In this document: piece by piece, positions 18,031-28,955 of the stretch | Layout of the letters: every line of letters starts with the position of its first letter | Position numbering within the stretch: position 1 is the stretch's first letter | Assembly (NCBI RefSeq): GCF_003933745.1 | Contig: NZ_RSEB01000002.1 | Location: 868,001 to 932,000, forward strand | Direction: 5' to 3' | DNA: 64,000 nt | DNA from: Glycomyces terrestris | Lineage (GTDB): Bacteria; Actinomycetota; Actinomycetes; Mycobacteriales; Micromonosporaceae | The notes under the pieces: model-generated | The model's database searches: none | Told to the model about the DNA's origin: nothing | The model's input: the letters and a program-made list of their open reading frames with translations, nothing else | Made by a program: the position numbers and the translations under genes

Positions 18031-19125
18031 ATGGGCGTATTCCATATATCCATCCGATTTGTTATGGTTCTCGCGCTCGCCGCCGGAGCGACCCTCGTCG
18101 GCGCGCTCCCGAGCTACGCCAAGATCACCGGCGCGGTCGTCTCCACGAGCGGCGGCACGGTCAACGTCCGCTCGGGGCCCGCCACCGACCAGCGCGCCGT
18201 CGGCACGCTCGAGCGCGGCGCCAACCCGGAGGTCTTCTGCAAGGCCCGCGGCGAGCTCATCGCCGGCCACGTGCGCACCTCCTCCACCTGGTTGCGCATC
18301 GGCAAGGACCGCTGGGTCTCCAACGCCTTCATCGCCTGGTCGCCCCCGCAGGACGTCCCATGGTGCTCGGCCGCGACCAAGGCCCCCACCGCCGCCTCCG
18401 TCACCACCGGCGGCGGCGAGCTCAACGTCCGCGCCGCCGCCTCCTCCACCGCCGGACGCCAAGGCGGCCTCGCCAACGGCGCCGCCGTCCTCGTCCAGTG
18501 CCAGGTCTGGGGCCAGCAGGTCGACGGCACCGCCGGCAAGTCCGGCGTCTGGTATAAGGTCGGCGACAAGCGCTACGTCAGCGCCGCCTACATCAAGTGG
18601 AGCGCCGGCCTGCCCTGGCTCGGCTGGTGCGGCCAGGACCCGCCGTCCGTGCCGCGCGGCGGCAACCAGGGCTTCATCACCGCCCACGCGCCCGCCGCCC
18701 AGGCCAGCGACCGCGCCACCGGCGTCCCCGCCTCCGTCACGCTCGCCCAGGCCATCCTCGAGACCGGCTGGGGCCGGGGCGCGCTGGCCCGCGAGGACCA
18801 CAACCTGTTCGGCATGAAGTGCTTCGGCTCGCCCGGCGACCACGCCCTCGGCTGCCGCGACTACGCCACCTTCGAGTGCAGCCCGACCGGCGGCTGCTTC
18901 GACATGGATGCCACCTTCCGCGCCTACGCCTCGGTCGAGGACTCCTTCCGCGACCACGGCGACCTGCTCTCGAACTGGTCGCGGTACGCGGCCGCGATGG
19001 ACCACGCCGACGACCCGGAGCGCTTCGCCCGCGAGGTGCACAAGGCCGGGTACGCCACCGACCCGAAGTACGCCGACAAGCTCATCGGGATCATGGACGA
19101 CTACGACCTCTACCAGTACGACTGA
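18031..19125 (+). CDS. Secreted SH3b-repeat N-acetylglucosaminidase (GH73-type)
   Basis: A 364-residue exported cell-wall hydrolase. A signal peptide of about 30 residues (FVMVLALAAGATLVGALPSYA) leads to two SH3b domains (about 35-115 and 120-200, each with a GG-VNVR or ELNVR start). A glucosaminidase domain follows, about residues 215-364. The likely catalytic glutamate is E244 in AILETGWGRG, with downstream NLFGMKC and FRAYASVEDSFRDHGDLL typical of FlgJ/GH73 enzymes. Several paired cysteines suggest disulfides. It would cleave the peptidoglycan glycan strand during growth or sporulation. ATG 18031 is supported by the promoter placement. Confidence 0.88.
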   Translation: MGVFHISIRFVMVLALAAGATLVGALPSYAKITGAVVSTSGGTVNVRSGPATDQRAVGTLERGANPEVFCKARGELIAGHVRTSSTWLRIGKDRWVSNAFIAWSPPQDVPWCSAATKAPTAASVTTGGGELNVRAAASSTAGRQGGLANGAAVLVQCQVWGQQVDGTAGKSGVWYKVGDKRYVSAAYIKWSAGLPWLGWCGQDPPSVPRGGNQGFITAHAPAAQASDRATGVPASVTLAQAILETGWGRGALAREDHNLFGMKCFGSPGDHALGCRDYATFECSPTGGCFDMDATFRAYASVEDSFRDHGDLLSNWSRYAAAMDHADDPERFAREVHKAGYATDPKYADKLIGIMDDYDLYQYD

Positions 19126-19140
19126 GGCGCGTCACACGCG

Positions 19141-19166
19141 CGGGCCCGGGCCGCCGCCCGGGCCCG
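19141..19166. terminator. hairpin terminator downstream of the glucosaminidase gene
   Basis: A perfect 11-bp all-GC stem (19141-19151 with 19156-19166), loop CGCC, followed by TTCA, starts 16 bp after the stop codon. It separates this gene from uvrA. Confidence 0.75.
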
Positions 19167-19299
19167 TTCACGTTGGCGCGAAGGTTGAGTGAAAGCTCAC
19201 AGTCGGCGGGATTTCCGCAGCTCCCGGCGAGGTAACCTCGATGGGCGGCCCGCCGCCGGCGCGACTCCGGCGCCCGTTCGAACAGCGGGCCTCCCAGAA

Positions 19300-19322
19300 C
19301 TGTCGGACCCGAACGTTAGATT
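19300..19322 (+). promoter_or_regulatory. RecA-NDp/PafBC-type DNA-damage promoter of uvrA
   Basis: CTGTCGGAC (19300-19308), eight bases, then TAGATT (19317-19322) fits the mycobacterial RecA-NDp pattern TTGTCRGTG-N8-TAnnnT: six of nine in the upstream box, exact spacing, and both required positions of the -10. The predicted start site is the GTG of uvrA (19329), giving a leaderless mRNA. In mycobacteria this class is activated by PafBC independently of LexA. Confidence 0.6.
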
Positions 19323-19328
19323 GCCACC

Positions 19329-22334
<3,006 letters not shown>

Positions 22335-22348
22335 CCGCAGACGCCCCG

Positions 22349-22375
22349 AGCGGCGCGGCCTCGGGCCGCGCCGCT
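22349..22375. terminator. hairpin terminator downstream of uvrA
   Basis: A perfect 12-bp stem (22349-22360 with 22364-22375) with a TCG loop, followed by TCCCTGTG, lies 14 bp past the uvrA stop. Confidence 0.8.
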
Positions 22376-22429
22376 TCCCTGTGCCCGGGAACGGTCGGAC
22401 TCGAAGGAGTGGCCGGCCTCGAATCCTGC

Positions 22430-22747
22430 GCTCGGGCGTGTCGGTTCGCAGGCACCCCCGCTTGCAAGAGTCGCATTTGGGTCCGACATCGTTGGGCCGC
22501 AAGCGGATCACGAGGTCGGGTGTGTCGGTTCGCGAGCGCCCCCGCTTGCAAGCGTGCCAGCGGGGTCCGACATCGATGGGTCGCAAGTGGATCACGAGGT
22601 CGGGTGTGTCGGATTCCGAGCGCCCCCGCTTGCAAGGGTTGCAGATGGGTCCGACATCGTTGGGCCGCAGGCGGATCACGTGGTCGGGCGTGTCGGCTTT
22701 CAGGCGCCCCCGGTTGCAACGGTGCCTCGGGGGTCTGACATTGCCGC
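22430..22747. repeat. 84-bp tandem repeat array, four copies
   Basis: GTGTCGG begins at 22438, 22522, 22606 and 22690, an exact 84-bp period; the last unit is shorter. Each unit has conserved blocks: GTGTCGG, GGCGCCCCCGCTTGCAA (with a CGCTTGCAAGCG palindrome perfect in copy 2), GGGTCCGACATCG and a GGATCACGAGGTCGGG tail. GTGTCGG and CCGACAT form an inverted repeat, so each unit could fold. 84 is a multiple of three, so frames stay open on both strands, but no ribosome site or recognisable product supports a gene. No comparable family is known to me. Confidence 0.9.
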
Positions 22748-22807
22748 CGGAGGCGAGGCGGGCGCGTCGGTGGTGGGGTTGTGCTGGTGCGGTGCGAGCA
22801 TCGGGGG

Positions 22808-23404
22808 ATGGGGTTGTTCGTCGGGGCGGCTGCCGCCGCTCTTGCTGTCGTGCCCGGGCTGCGGCGTGTGGTCGGGGTCGCGACTTCGCGGCGGCCCGGA
22901 GCGGGGCTCGTGGCCGTCGTCGCCGTCGCGGCCGGGCTGCTGATCGCCTGGCGCGCCACCGGGTTCCTGCACGCCGCGGCGCTCGCCCTCGTCGCCGCCT
23001 CCGGCATCGCGGCCGGGTGGATCGACGCGTACGAGCGGCGGCTGCCCGACCTCCTCGTCCTGCCGCTGTACCCCGCGGCGGCCGCCCTCCTCGTCGCCGC
23101 CGGGGACCCTGACCGCCTGTTGCGCGCCGCCGCCGTCTCGGCCGCCGCGCTCGCCCTCTTCGGACTCGCCTGCGCGGCCGGGCAGATGGGGTTCGGCGAC
23201 GTCAAGCTCGCCGGGCTCCTCGCGCTCGTGCTCGTCTGGAACGACTGGGGGACTGCCGCGCTCGCGCTCGTCCTCACCGTCGCGATCGGCGGGGGACAGG
23301 CGGCCGTGGTGATCGCCTTGGGCCGCAAGGATTTTCCGTACGGTCCCGCGATCCTCGCCGGGGCCGCGGGCGCGCTCGCGGTCGCGCCGTGGCTCGCGGA
23401 GTGA
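22808..23404 (+). CDS. A24-family prepilin peptidase, short form
   Basis: A 198-residue integral membrane aspartic protease. Both catalytic aspartates are visible: GWIDAYERRLPD in the first half and GFGDVKLAG in the second, within a protein of about six or seven membrane helices. The N-terminal methyltransferase domain of full-length PilD is absent, as in archaeal-type and many actinobacterial Tad peptidases. It would cleave type IV/Tad prepilin leader peptides, but no pilin, ATPase or other assembly gene is in the window. ATG 22808 is taken over a GTG nine codons upstream, because GGGGG precedes it. Confidence 0.85.
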   Translation: MGLFVGAAAAALAVVPGLRRVVGVATSRRPGAGLVAVVAVAAGLLIAWRATGFLHAAALALVAASGIAAGWIDAYERRLPDLLVLPLYPAAAALLVAAGDPDRLLRAAAVSAAALALFGLACAAGQMGFGDVKLAGLLALVLVWNDWGTAALALVLTVAIGGGQAAVVIALGRKDFPYGPAILAGAAGALAVAPWLAE

Positions 23405-23556
23405 ACGCGTGCGTCACTTACTTATTCGGACTTTTCTTGATAAAGATCAGCTAATTACCATGAAATGCGCAAACCATGCTCGTCAGTGGCATACCGTCAT
23501 GACCGGTCCTGACATTCCGGACCTCCGTTCAACGTCAGCTCACAAAAGGAGCCTTC

Positions 23557-23940
23557 ATGCTTCGTAAAGCGCTCAGCGCGGCTGCGGCGGTCGGTGCCGC
23601 AGGCATGATCATCGCGGCCACCGCCTCGCCCGCCGCCGCAGGCGACGGCTACGAGTACGACCCGGACGACTTCGGCGGCGTCAACGTCCTGTCGAACATC
23701 TGCGCCGGCAACTGGAACGGCAACCTGGTCGACATCCTCAAGATCGCCACGGTCAACAAGCACGACACCTGCAACGGCTGGGACCAGAACCCGGACGGCG
23801 TCAACGTCGGCTCGAACCTGTGCCTGGTCAACTGGGACTGGCAGGGCGCCCTCGTCAACGGCGGCAAGATCGCCACCGTCGACGACTACAAGCTCTGCAA
23901 CTGGTCGGCCGAGGAACTCGAGGCCATGGCGTCCGAGTAG
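23557..23940 (+). CDS. Small secreted protein with a duplicated cysteine motif
   Basis: A 127-residue exported protein that I do not recognise. A clear signal peptide (residues 1 to about 28, ending ASPAAA) is followed by two related segments, 41-75 and 81-116. They share GVNVxSNxC, an NW pair, KIATV and a closing C-N-(G)W; cysteines are C49, C72, C89 and C114, one pair per segment. The mature protein is acidic and small. The strong AAGGAG site and the AT-rich 150-bp upstream region suggest high expression. Its size and export recall chaplin/rodlin-type surface proteins, but the sequence does not match them. A shared terminator separates it from the cellulase gene. Confidence 0.8.
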   Translation: MLRKALSAAAAVGAAGMIIAATASPAAAGDGYEYDPDDFGGVNVLSNICAGNWNGNLVDILKIATVNKHDTCNGWDQNPDGVNVGSNLCLVNWDWQGALVNGGKIATVDDYKLCNWSAEELEAMASE

Positions 23941-23981
23941 GCGCCGGCGCGCGAAGGGCCAGCTTCGCGCTCGCACCTGTC

Positions 23982-24013
23982 AAGGGGCGGCCATCTGACG
24001 ATGGCCGCCCCTT
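23982..24013. terminator. bidirectional hairpin terminator
   Basis: A perfect 14-bp stem (23982-23995 with 24000-24013) and TGAC loop lies between the convergent small secreted protein gene and the GH9 cellulase gene. It has a short T-run on either strand and should serve both. Confidence 0.85.
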
Positions 24014-24050
24014 CGCCGTCCCCGGGCTCACCCTGCCCGGTCGCGGCCGG

Positions 24051-26645
24051 TTAAGCGGTCGTGCAGCCGATCGAGGTCGGCGCGACGGCCGGGCGGCCGT
24101 CCTTGGCGCCGATGAACCCGAACGTGAACGTCCGTCCCGGCTTGAGCGCCGTGCCGCCGCCCACGTTGGTGGCGACGACCTGCTGGCCCTGCTGGTCGAG
24201 CTGCACGCTCCAGGCGTGCACGATGGACTGGCCCGTCGGCAGCGCCCACGTGAGCGTGATGTCCTCCAGCGGCTCGGTGCCGGTGTTCGTCACCAGGACC
24301 TGCGCGTTGAACCCGCTGGGCCACTGGCCGTTGATGCGGAACTCGACGTCGCAGGTCGGCGCGGTCTGGAGGCCGCCGGACTGGTCGGCCGCGAAGTTCG
24401 CGACCTGCGCCAGGGAGGCGTTCCAGTTCACCGTCAGTTCGTTCGTCGCCCACGACCCGATGTCGTCGATGTAGCACCGCTGCGGCGCGCAGCCGGTGAG
24501 CCAGCGCTGCGCGACCGGGTCCCACGTGGACGCGATCGAGTTCGGTCCGCCGGCGAGGGTGCCCGCGGGCGGGTTCGGCAGGTTCGGGTCGAGCTGGTGG
24601 GCGTACCAGCGGCTGTGCTGGTTCTGCGAGAAGTGCGAGCCGTACCCGGTGACGTACGAGTTCCCGAGGCCGTTGCGGCCCAGGATGTAGTCGAGCCCGG
24701 AGAGGACGCCGTCGCGGTACTGCGCCTCGCCCGTGAGGTCGAACGCGGTCGCCACGACCACGAGCCGGTTGAGCACCACGCTGTTCGAGCCCCAGTCGAA
24801 GCTCCCGTTCGCGCCGTACCCGAGGTCCCACGGGTTCCCGGCCTGCTCGGCCAGGTAGTGGTCGGCGCCGGCGACGACCTGCGCCACGACGTCGTCGCGG
24901 CCCGGCAGCGCGTTCGGCACCAGGGCCAGGTCGAGCTTGGCGAGCTGCGCGACCTCGCCCCACCAGAAGCCGCCCGCGCTGAAGACGTCGGCGTCGTGGA
25001 GCTTCGAGTCGAGCACGAACTCCTCGTACTCCTTCGCGCCCGTGGTCAGGAACAGCTCGGCCGCCGCCCAGTAGAACTCGTCCTCGACCTTGGAGTCCCC
25101 GTAGGGACCGCCGCCGGCCGGGCTCGTGTCCGGCGCGTAGACGTCCGGGTGCGCCAGCGCGGCGGCCCAGGCGGTCTCGGCGGCTTCGAGGGCCTGCGCG
25201 GCGAACTCGGCGTCGTAGGGCTCGAAGAGGCGCGCGGCCTGCGCCGCCGCGGCGGCGAGGTTCAGGGTCGCGGCCGTCGACGGCGGCTGGAGGTAGCGCG
25301 GCTGCGGGTCGTCGGCCGGCATGAGCGGCAGGCCGGTCCAGTTCTCGTCGTGGATCTTGTGGTGCGCCATGCCCGCGAGCTCCTCGCCCGCCGGCACCTG
25401 CATCGACATGAGGAACTCGACCTCCCAGCGGGCCTCGTCGAGGACGTCGGGGACGCCGTCGCCGTGCTCGGGGATGCGCATCGAGCCGTCGCCGAGGCGG
25501 CCGGCGTCGCCGGTCGGGGCGTGGAGCGCCCGCTCGTAGACCGACATGAGCTGCGCGACGGAGATGCCGCCGTTGACGACGTACTTGCCGTGGTCGCCGG
25601 CGTCGTACCAGCCGCCGGTCACGTCCAGCGTGTAGTCGCAGGCGTTCGCGGCGCACGGCACCGCGCCGTCGCCCTGGTTCGGGGCCACGTCCACGTGCCC
25701 GGCCGCGCGGCCGTACCCGGGCGCGACGGCGTCGTCGATGGCGATGCCCGAGCGCTGCGGGTAGTAGAACGAGATCGCGTCCACGGTCATGTCGCGGTAG
25801 GCGTCGCCGCCGATCGCGAACGGGTAGGACGTCTCGCCGTCGGCGGTGAGCGTGAAGCCCTCGCCCGCGGCGGTCACCTCCGAGAAGTCGATGACGTGGA
25901 CCGACTCGCCCGAGGCGGCGTCAGCGCCGTGCGGCGCGGTCTGCCCCTCGGCGACCAGGGCGCCCTCGGCGTCGCGCAGCTGCCACGGGAGCGCGGCGGC
26001 CGCATCGGTCACGAGCGTGGCCCGCTTGGGCCCGTCCTGGAGGTAGGCGACCTGGTTGACGCGCACGCGCGGACCCGTGTCCGGTTCGTACACGGGCGGT
26101 TCGGCACCGGTGAGCAACTTGACCTCCGAAAGGCAGAACTGCCACGGCTCGGCGTGGCGGCCGATCTGGAACGCGAGCTGCGCGTCCGTCCAGTCGGCCC
26201 CGGCGGTGAAGGTGTAGCTGAAGTCCTGGGCCTCGGGCGTCAGCGCCGGGAACTCCTCCAGCGCGGTCGGCCACGGGTCGACCGGGCGCTGGACGAGGGC
26301 CCGGACGCTCACCGGCGAGGAGGCCCGCGCGGTGAACTGGAGCTCGTAGGACTCCCCGGTCACCAGCGGCAGCCCGTCTTGGCCGACGATCGCGTCCCAG
26401 GCGTTGGCGGTCCCGCCCGGGACGTCGAGGCACCACTCGCCGGCGTCGACGGCACCGGCGAGGTTCGCGGTGGTCCACCAGCCGGTGGTGCCGTTCGCGA
26501 AGTCGCCGTTGGTGATCAGGTCGGTGGGCTCCTCCTGGGCCATCGCCGCGGGGGCGGCGGCGGCCGCGCCCAGGGCGAAGGCGGTCAGGGCGGCGAGTGC
26601 CAGGGTTCGGCGCCGAGATCGGGTCGGTCGTGCGGGTCGCGGCAT
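24051..26645 (-). CDS. Secreted multidomain GH9 cellulase with CBM2
   Basis: An 864-residue exported endoglucanase. Parts in order: a twin-arginine-like basic N-terminus and signal peptide ending AMA; a CBM4-type module starting [14 protein letters not shown]; a CelD-N immunoglobulin-like domain ([18 protein letters not shown]); and the GH9 catalytic domain with [13 protein letters not shown] (nucleophilic-water aspartates) and [19 protein letters not shown] (acid glutamate). A C-terminal CBM2 follows, starting near [15 protein letters not shown]. It should cut cellulose or mixed-linkage glucan outside the cell. The ATG at [10 protein letters not shown] is chosen for the AGGAG site upstream. 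A CebR-like operator overlaps its predicted transcription start. Confidence 0.94.
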   Translation of the reverse strand: MPRPARPTRSRRRTLALAALTAFALGAAAAAPAAMAQEEPTDLITNGDFANGTTGWWTTANLAGAVDAGEWCLDVPGGTANAWDAIVGQDGLPLVTGESYELQFTARASSPVSVRALVQRPVDPWPTALEEFPALTPEAQDFSYTFTAGADWTDAQLAFQIGRHAEPWQFCLSEVKLLTGAEPPVYEPDTGPRVRVNQVAYLQDGPKRATLVTDAAAALPWQLRDAEGALVAEGQTAPHGADAASGESVHVIDFSEVTAAGEGFTLTADGETSYPFAIGGDAYRDMTVDAISFYYPQRSGIAIDDAVAPGYGRAAGHVDVAPNQGDGAVPCAANACDYTLDVTGGWYDAGDHGKYVVNGGISVAQLMSVYERALHAPTGDAGRLGDGSMRIPEHGDGVPDVLDEARWEVEFLMSMQVPAGEELAGMAHHKIHDENWTGLPLMPADDPQPRYLQPPSTAATLNLAAAAAQAARLFEPYDAEFAAQALEAAETAWAAALAHPDVYAPDTSPAGGGPYGDSKVEDEFYWAAAELFLTTGAKEYEEFVLDSKLHDADVFSAGGFWWGEVAQLAKLDLALVPNALPGRDDVVAQVVAGADHYLAEQAGNPWDLGYGANGSFDWGSNSVVLNRLVVVATAFDLTGEAQYRDGVLSGLDYILGRNGLGNSYVTGYGSHFSQNQHSRWYAHQLDPNLPNPPAGTLAGGPNSIASTWDPVAQRWLTGCAPQRCYIDDIGSWATNELTVNWNASLAQVANFAADQSGGLQTAPTCDVEFRINGQWPSGFNAQVLVTNTGTEPLEDITLTWALPTGQSIVHAWSVQLDQQGQQVVATNVGGGTALKPGRTFTFGFIGAKDGRPAVAPTSIGCTTA

Positions 26646-26670
26646 GGGGTGCTCTCCTCGCGGGGTTGAT

Positions 26671-26684
26671 TGGGAGCGATTCCA
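26671..26684. promoter_or_regulatory. CebR-like cellulose-gene operator
   Basis: TGGGAGCGATTCCA matches 12 of 14 positions of TGGGAGCGCTCCCA, the cellobiose-responsive CebR operator that controls cellulase genes in Streptomyces and Thermobifida. It lies 26 bp upstream of the GH9 start and covers the start point predicted from the promoter at 26690-26718. Confidence 0.75.
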
Positions 26685-26689
26685 CGCAC

Positions 26690-26718
26690 ATCCTGTCATT
26701 GATGTCTTTGAATGTCAA
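26690..26718 (-). promoter_or_regulatory. promoter of the GH9 cellulase gene
   Basis: On the minus strand a perfect -35 TTGACA (26713-26718) is followed after 17 bp by CAGGAT (26690-26695), three of six -10 matches including A2 and T6. The predicted start at about 26683 is inside the CebR-like operator. Confidence 0.6.
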
Positions 26719-26728
26719 GAATCCGGGT

Positions 26729-27781
26729 TCAGCGCTGGGTCGGCGGACCGCTCGTCCCGCGCACCACCAGCTTCGACTCCAGCTTGAGGGTGGCGCCCGG
26801 CTCGCGCACGCCGCGCAGCTGCTCGTCGGCCGCCTCGACCGCGAGCCGGGCCAGGCGCGGCACGTCCTGGCGGACCGTGGTGAGGTCGATGTGGCTGAGC
26901 CCGGCGATGTGCGAGTCGTCGTAGCCGACGATCGAGACCTGCTCGGGGATCTTCACGCCGGCCCGCGTGAAGACGTCGAGGAGGCCGATCGCGCACTGGT
27001 CGTTCGAGGCGAACACCGCCGTCGGCAGGGCCTCGTCGCTCGCGAGCATCCCGCGCGCGGCGTCCTGGCCGCCCTCCTCGGTGTGGTTGCCGGGGATGAT
27101 CCGGATGCGGTCGGCCAGGCCGTGGAAGCGCATCGCGTCCCGGTAGGCCCGGCGCCGCTCGGGCGCGCCGGGGCGCGACCCGCCGTCGACGTGCGCGATG
27201 TCGCGGTGCCCGAGCGCGACCAGGTGGTCCACGACCTCGCGGGCCCCGGGCCGGTCGTAGGAGGTCACGATGTCGACCGGGGCGGCCTTGAGGTGGCGGC
27301 CGAGGACGACGACCGGCAGCCGCGCCCCCAGGTCGGCGATGTCCTCCTCGCTGATCGTGGGGCCGCACAGCAGCAGCGCCTCGCTGCGGTGGCCGACCAG
27401 GGCCTCGATCGCCTTGTGCTCGTCGCGGCTGGGGACGGCCGCGCTGAGCACCAGGTCGTAGCCGAGCTCCTCGGCGGTGGGGTAGATGGCCTCGACGAGG
27501 TCCACGTGGTGGGGGTTGCGCGCGGTGAACAGCACGCCGAGCACCTTGCTGCGGCCGCGCGCGAGGAGCCGCGCGGCCATGTCGGGCTTGTAGCCGAGGC
27601 GGGCGGCGGCCTCGAACACGCGCTCGCGCGTCTCCGGGCTCGCGCCGGGCTGGTCCCTGAACACCAGGGACACGAGCGCCCGAGAGACGCCCAGCTCGGC
27701 GGCGACGTCCGCCATCGTGGGCTTGCGCGACCGCGGTGCCGGGGAGCGGTCAGAGGGTTGTCTCGGATTGCGGGGGGTCAT
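26729..27781 (-). CDS. LacI-family transcriptional repressor
   Basis: A 350-residue sugar-responsive regulator. The LacI helix-turn-helix and hinge helix occupy about residues 22-70 (PTMADVAAELGVSRALVS), followed by a periplasmic-binding-protein-like sensor domain (VLGVLFTARNPHHVDLVEAIYP, then FASNDQCAIGLL, and GYDDSHIAGLSHIDLTTV). It sits divergent from the inositol operon and directly upstream, on the same strand, of the cellulase gene. Either target set could be its regulon: palindromes lie before iolC, and a CebR-type site lies before the cellulase gene. Its recognition helix is not the usual CebR type, so control of the iol operon seems more likely to me. ATG with AAGGA ten bases upstream. 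Confidence 0.88.
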   Translation of the reverse strand: MTPRNPRQPSDRSPAPRSRKPTMADVAAELGVSRALVSLVFRDQPGASPETRERVFEAAARLGYKPDMAARLLARGRSKVLGVLFTARNPHHVDLVEAIYPTAEELGYDLVLSAAVPSRDEHKAIEALVGHRSEALLLCGPTISEEDIADLGARLPVVVLGRHLKAAPVDIVTSYDRPGAREVVDHLVALGHRDIAHVDGGSRPGAPERRRAYRDAMRFHGLADRIRIIPGNHTEEGGQDAARGMLASDEALPTAVFASNDQCAIGLLDVFTRAGVKIPEQVSIVGYDDSHIAGLSHIDLTTVRQDVPRLARLAVEAADEQLRGVREPGATLKLESKLVVRGTSGPPTQR

Positions 27782-27805
27782 CGGGTCGTGGTCCTTCCGA
27801 TCGAT

Positions 27806-27828
27806 GCGTAATGAAGTTTTTCATACGC
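27806..27828. promoter_or_regulatory. imperfect inverted repeat upstream of the LacI gene
   Basis: GCGTAATGAA and TTCATACGC form an inverted repeat with one bulged base around GTT. It is 25 bp before the regulator's ATG, within its probable leader or promoter, and is AT-rich against the background. It may be an autoregulatory site. Confidence 0.4.
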
Positions 27829-27834
27829 GACCAC

Positions 27835-27864
27835 TTGACTGGGTGACGTGGCGCATGCCATTCT
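27835..27864 (+). promoter_or_regulatory. candidate promoter of the inositol operon
   Basis: TTGACT (27835-27840), five of six to consensus, and CATTCT (27859-27864), three of six, are spaced 18 bp. The predicted start near 27871 falls in the adjoining palindromes. Confidence 0.4.
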
Positions 27865-27868
27865 AGCT

Positions 27869-27897
27869 CTACTAGCGCGCTCTAGTAGCGCGCGCTA
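27869..27897. promoter_or_regulatory. overlapping palindromes before iolC, candidate LacI operator
   Basis: CTACTAG (27869-27875) is mirrored by CTAGTAG (27882-27888) around CGCGCT, and a second perfect palindrome TAGCGCGCGCTA lies at 27886-27897. The latter has the central CG and 12-bp length usual for LacI-family sites. They lie just after the predicted -10, an effective repression position about 75 bp before iolC. Confidence 0.55.
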
Positions 27898-27971
27898 ACC
27901 AGACATATCCCATCCAAACGGCGACCGCCGGGCCCCCGGCGGCCGCCGCCCCATGTCCCCACCTGGAGGCG

Positions 27972-28955
27972 ATGTTGGCTCCGCAGCGGCGAACCGGCCC
28001 GGGCGACCCCCTCGAGGTCGTCACGATGGGCCGCATCGGCGTCGACCTGTACCCGGCCCAGACCGGCGTCCCGCTCCCCGAGGTCGCCTCGTTCAACAAG
28101 TACCTGGGCGGGTCCCCGGCGAACGTCGCCGTCGCGGCCGCCAGGTACGGGCGGCGGGCCGCGATCGTCACCAAGGTCGGCGACGACCCGTTCGGGACCT
28201 ACGTCCGCGCCGCGCTCGCGGCGTTCGGCGTCGACGACCGCTTCGTCGGCACCGACCCGGACAACCCCACCCCGATCACGTTCTGCGAGGTCTTCCCGCC
28301 CGACGACTTCCCCCTCTACTTCTACCGCCACCCCAAGGCCCCCGACCTGAACGTCACCGCCGCCGAACTCGACGCCGGCGCCGTCGCCGCCGCGCAGGTC
28401 TTCTGGGCCACCGTCACCGGCCTGTGCGCCGAACCGAGCCGCGCCGCCACCCTCGCCGCCCTCGAAGCGAGCCGGCCCTGCCCGCACACCGTCCTCGACC
28501 TCGACTGGCGCCCGATGTTCTGGGACAGCCCCGCGGAGGCCGGCCCGTGGATCCGGCGCGCCCTCGCGTTCGCCGACGTCGCGGTCGGCAACCTCGACGA
28601 AGTGGAGGTCGCCGTCGGCGTCCGCGACCCCCGCGAGGCCGCCAAGCGCCTGCGCGGCCTCGGCGTCAGGCTCGCCGTCGTCAAGCAGGGCCCGAAAGGC
28701 GTGCTCGCCGTGGACGACTCCGGCGAGGTCGAGCTCCCGCCCGCGCCCGTCGAGGTCGTCAACGGCCTCGGCGCCGGCGACGCGTTCGGCGGCGCCCTCG
28801 TCGACGGCCTGCTCGCCGGGCTCCCGCTGGAGACCGTGATCGCCCGCGCCAACGCCGCCGGCGCGATCGTCGCCGGCCGCCTCGCCTGCTCCGCCGCGAT
28901 GCCCACCGCGGCCGAGGTCGACGCCAAGCTCCGGGAGGCCGCGGATGCGCGCTGA
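27972..28955 (+). CDS. iolC: 5-dehydro-2-deoxygluconokinase IolC
   Basis: A 327-residue PfkB-family kinase that phosphorylates 2-deoxy-5-keto-D-gluconate in myo-inositol breakdown. The sugar-binding GRIGVDLYPAQTGVPL and NKYLGGSPANVAVAAARYG motifs and the PfkB signature GLGAGDAFGGALVDG near residue 260 are visible. The ATG at 27972 has TGGAGG closely upstream. It is the first gene of the iol operon and overlaps the next by 11 bases. Confidence 0.93.
   Translation: MLAPQRRTGPGDPLEVVTMGRIGVDLYPAQTGVPLPEVASFNKYLGGSPANVAVAAARYGRRAAIVTKVGDDPFGTYVRAALAAFGVDDRFVGTDPDNPTPITFCEVFPPDDFPLYFYRHPKAPDLNVTAAELDAGAVAAAQVFWATVTGLCAEPSRAATLAALEASRPCPHTVLDLDWRPMFWDSPAEAGPWIRRALAFADVAVGNLDEVEVAVGVRDPREAAKRLRGLGVRLAVVKQGPKGVLAVDDSGEVELPPAPVEVVNGLGAGDAFGGALVDGLLAGLPLETVIARANAAGAIVAGRLACSAAMPTAAEVDAKLREAADAR

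Noticed and set aside
19276-19283. LexA (SOS) box before uvrA
   Set aside because: GTTCGAAC is palindromic but lacks the CGAAC-N4-GTTCG spacing of actinobacterial LexA sites; the RecA-NDp pattern fits better.
22430-22747. CRISPR array
   Set aside because: The period is constant but there is no identical repeat separated by unrelated spacers, the unit is too long, and no cas gene is nearby.
22381-23112. A protein made of 28-residue repeats encoded by the 84-bp array
   Set aside because: The frame is open only because 84 is a multiple of three. It has no ribosome site, continues into an off-frame reading of the prepilin peptidase gene, and both strands look equally open.
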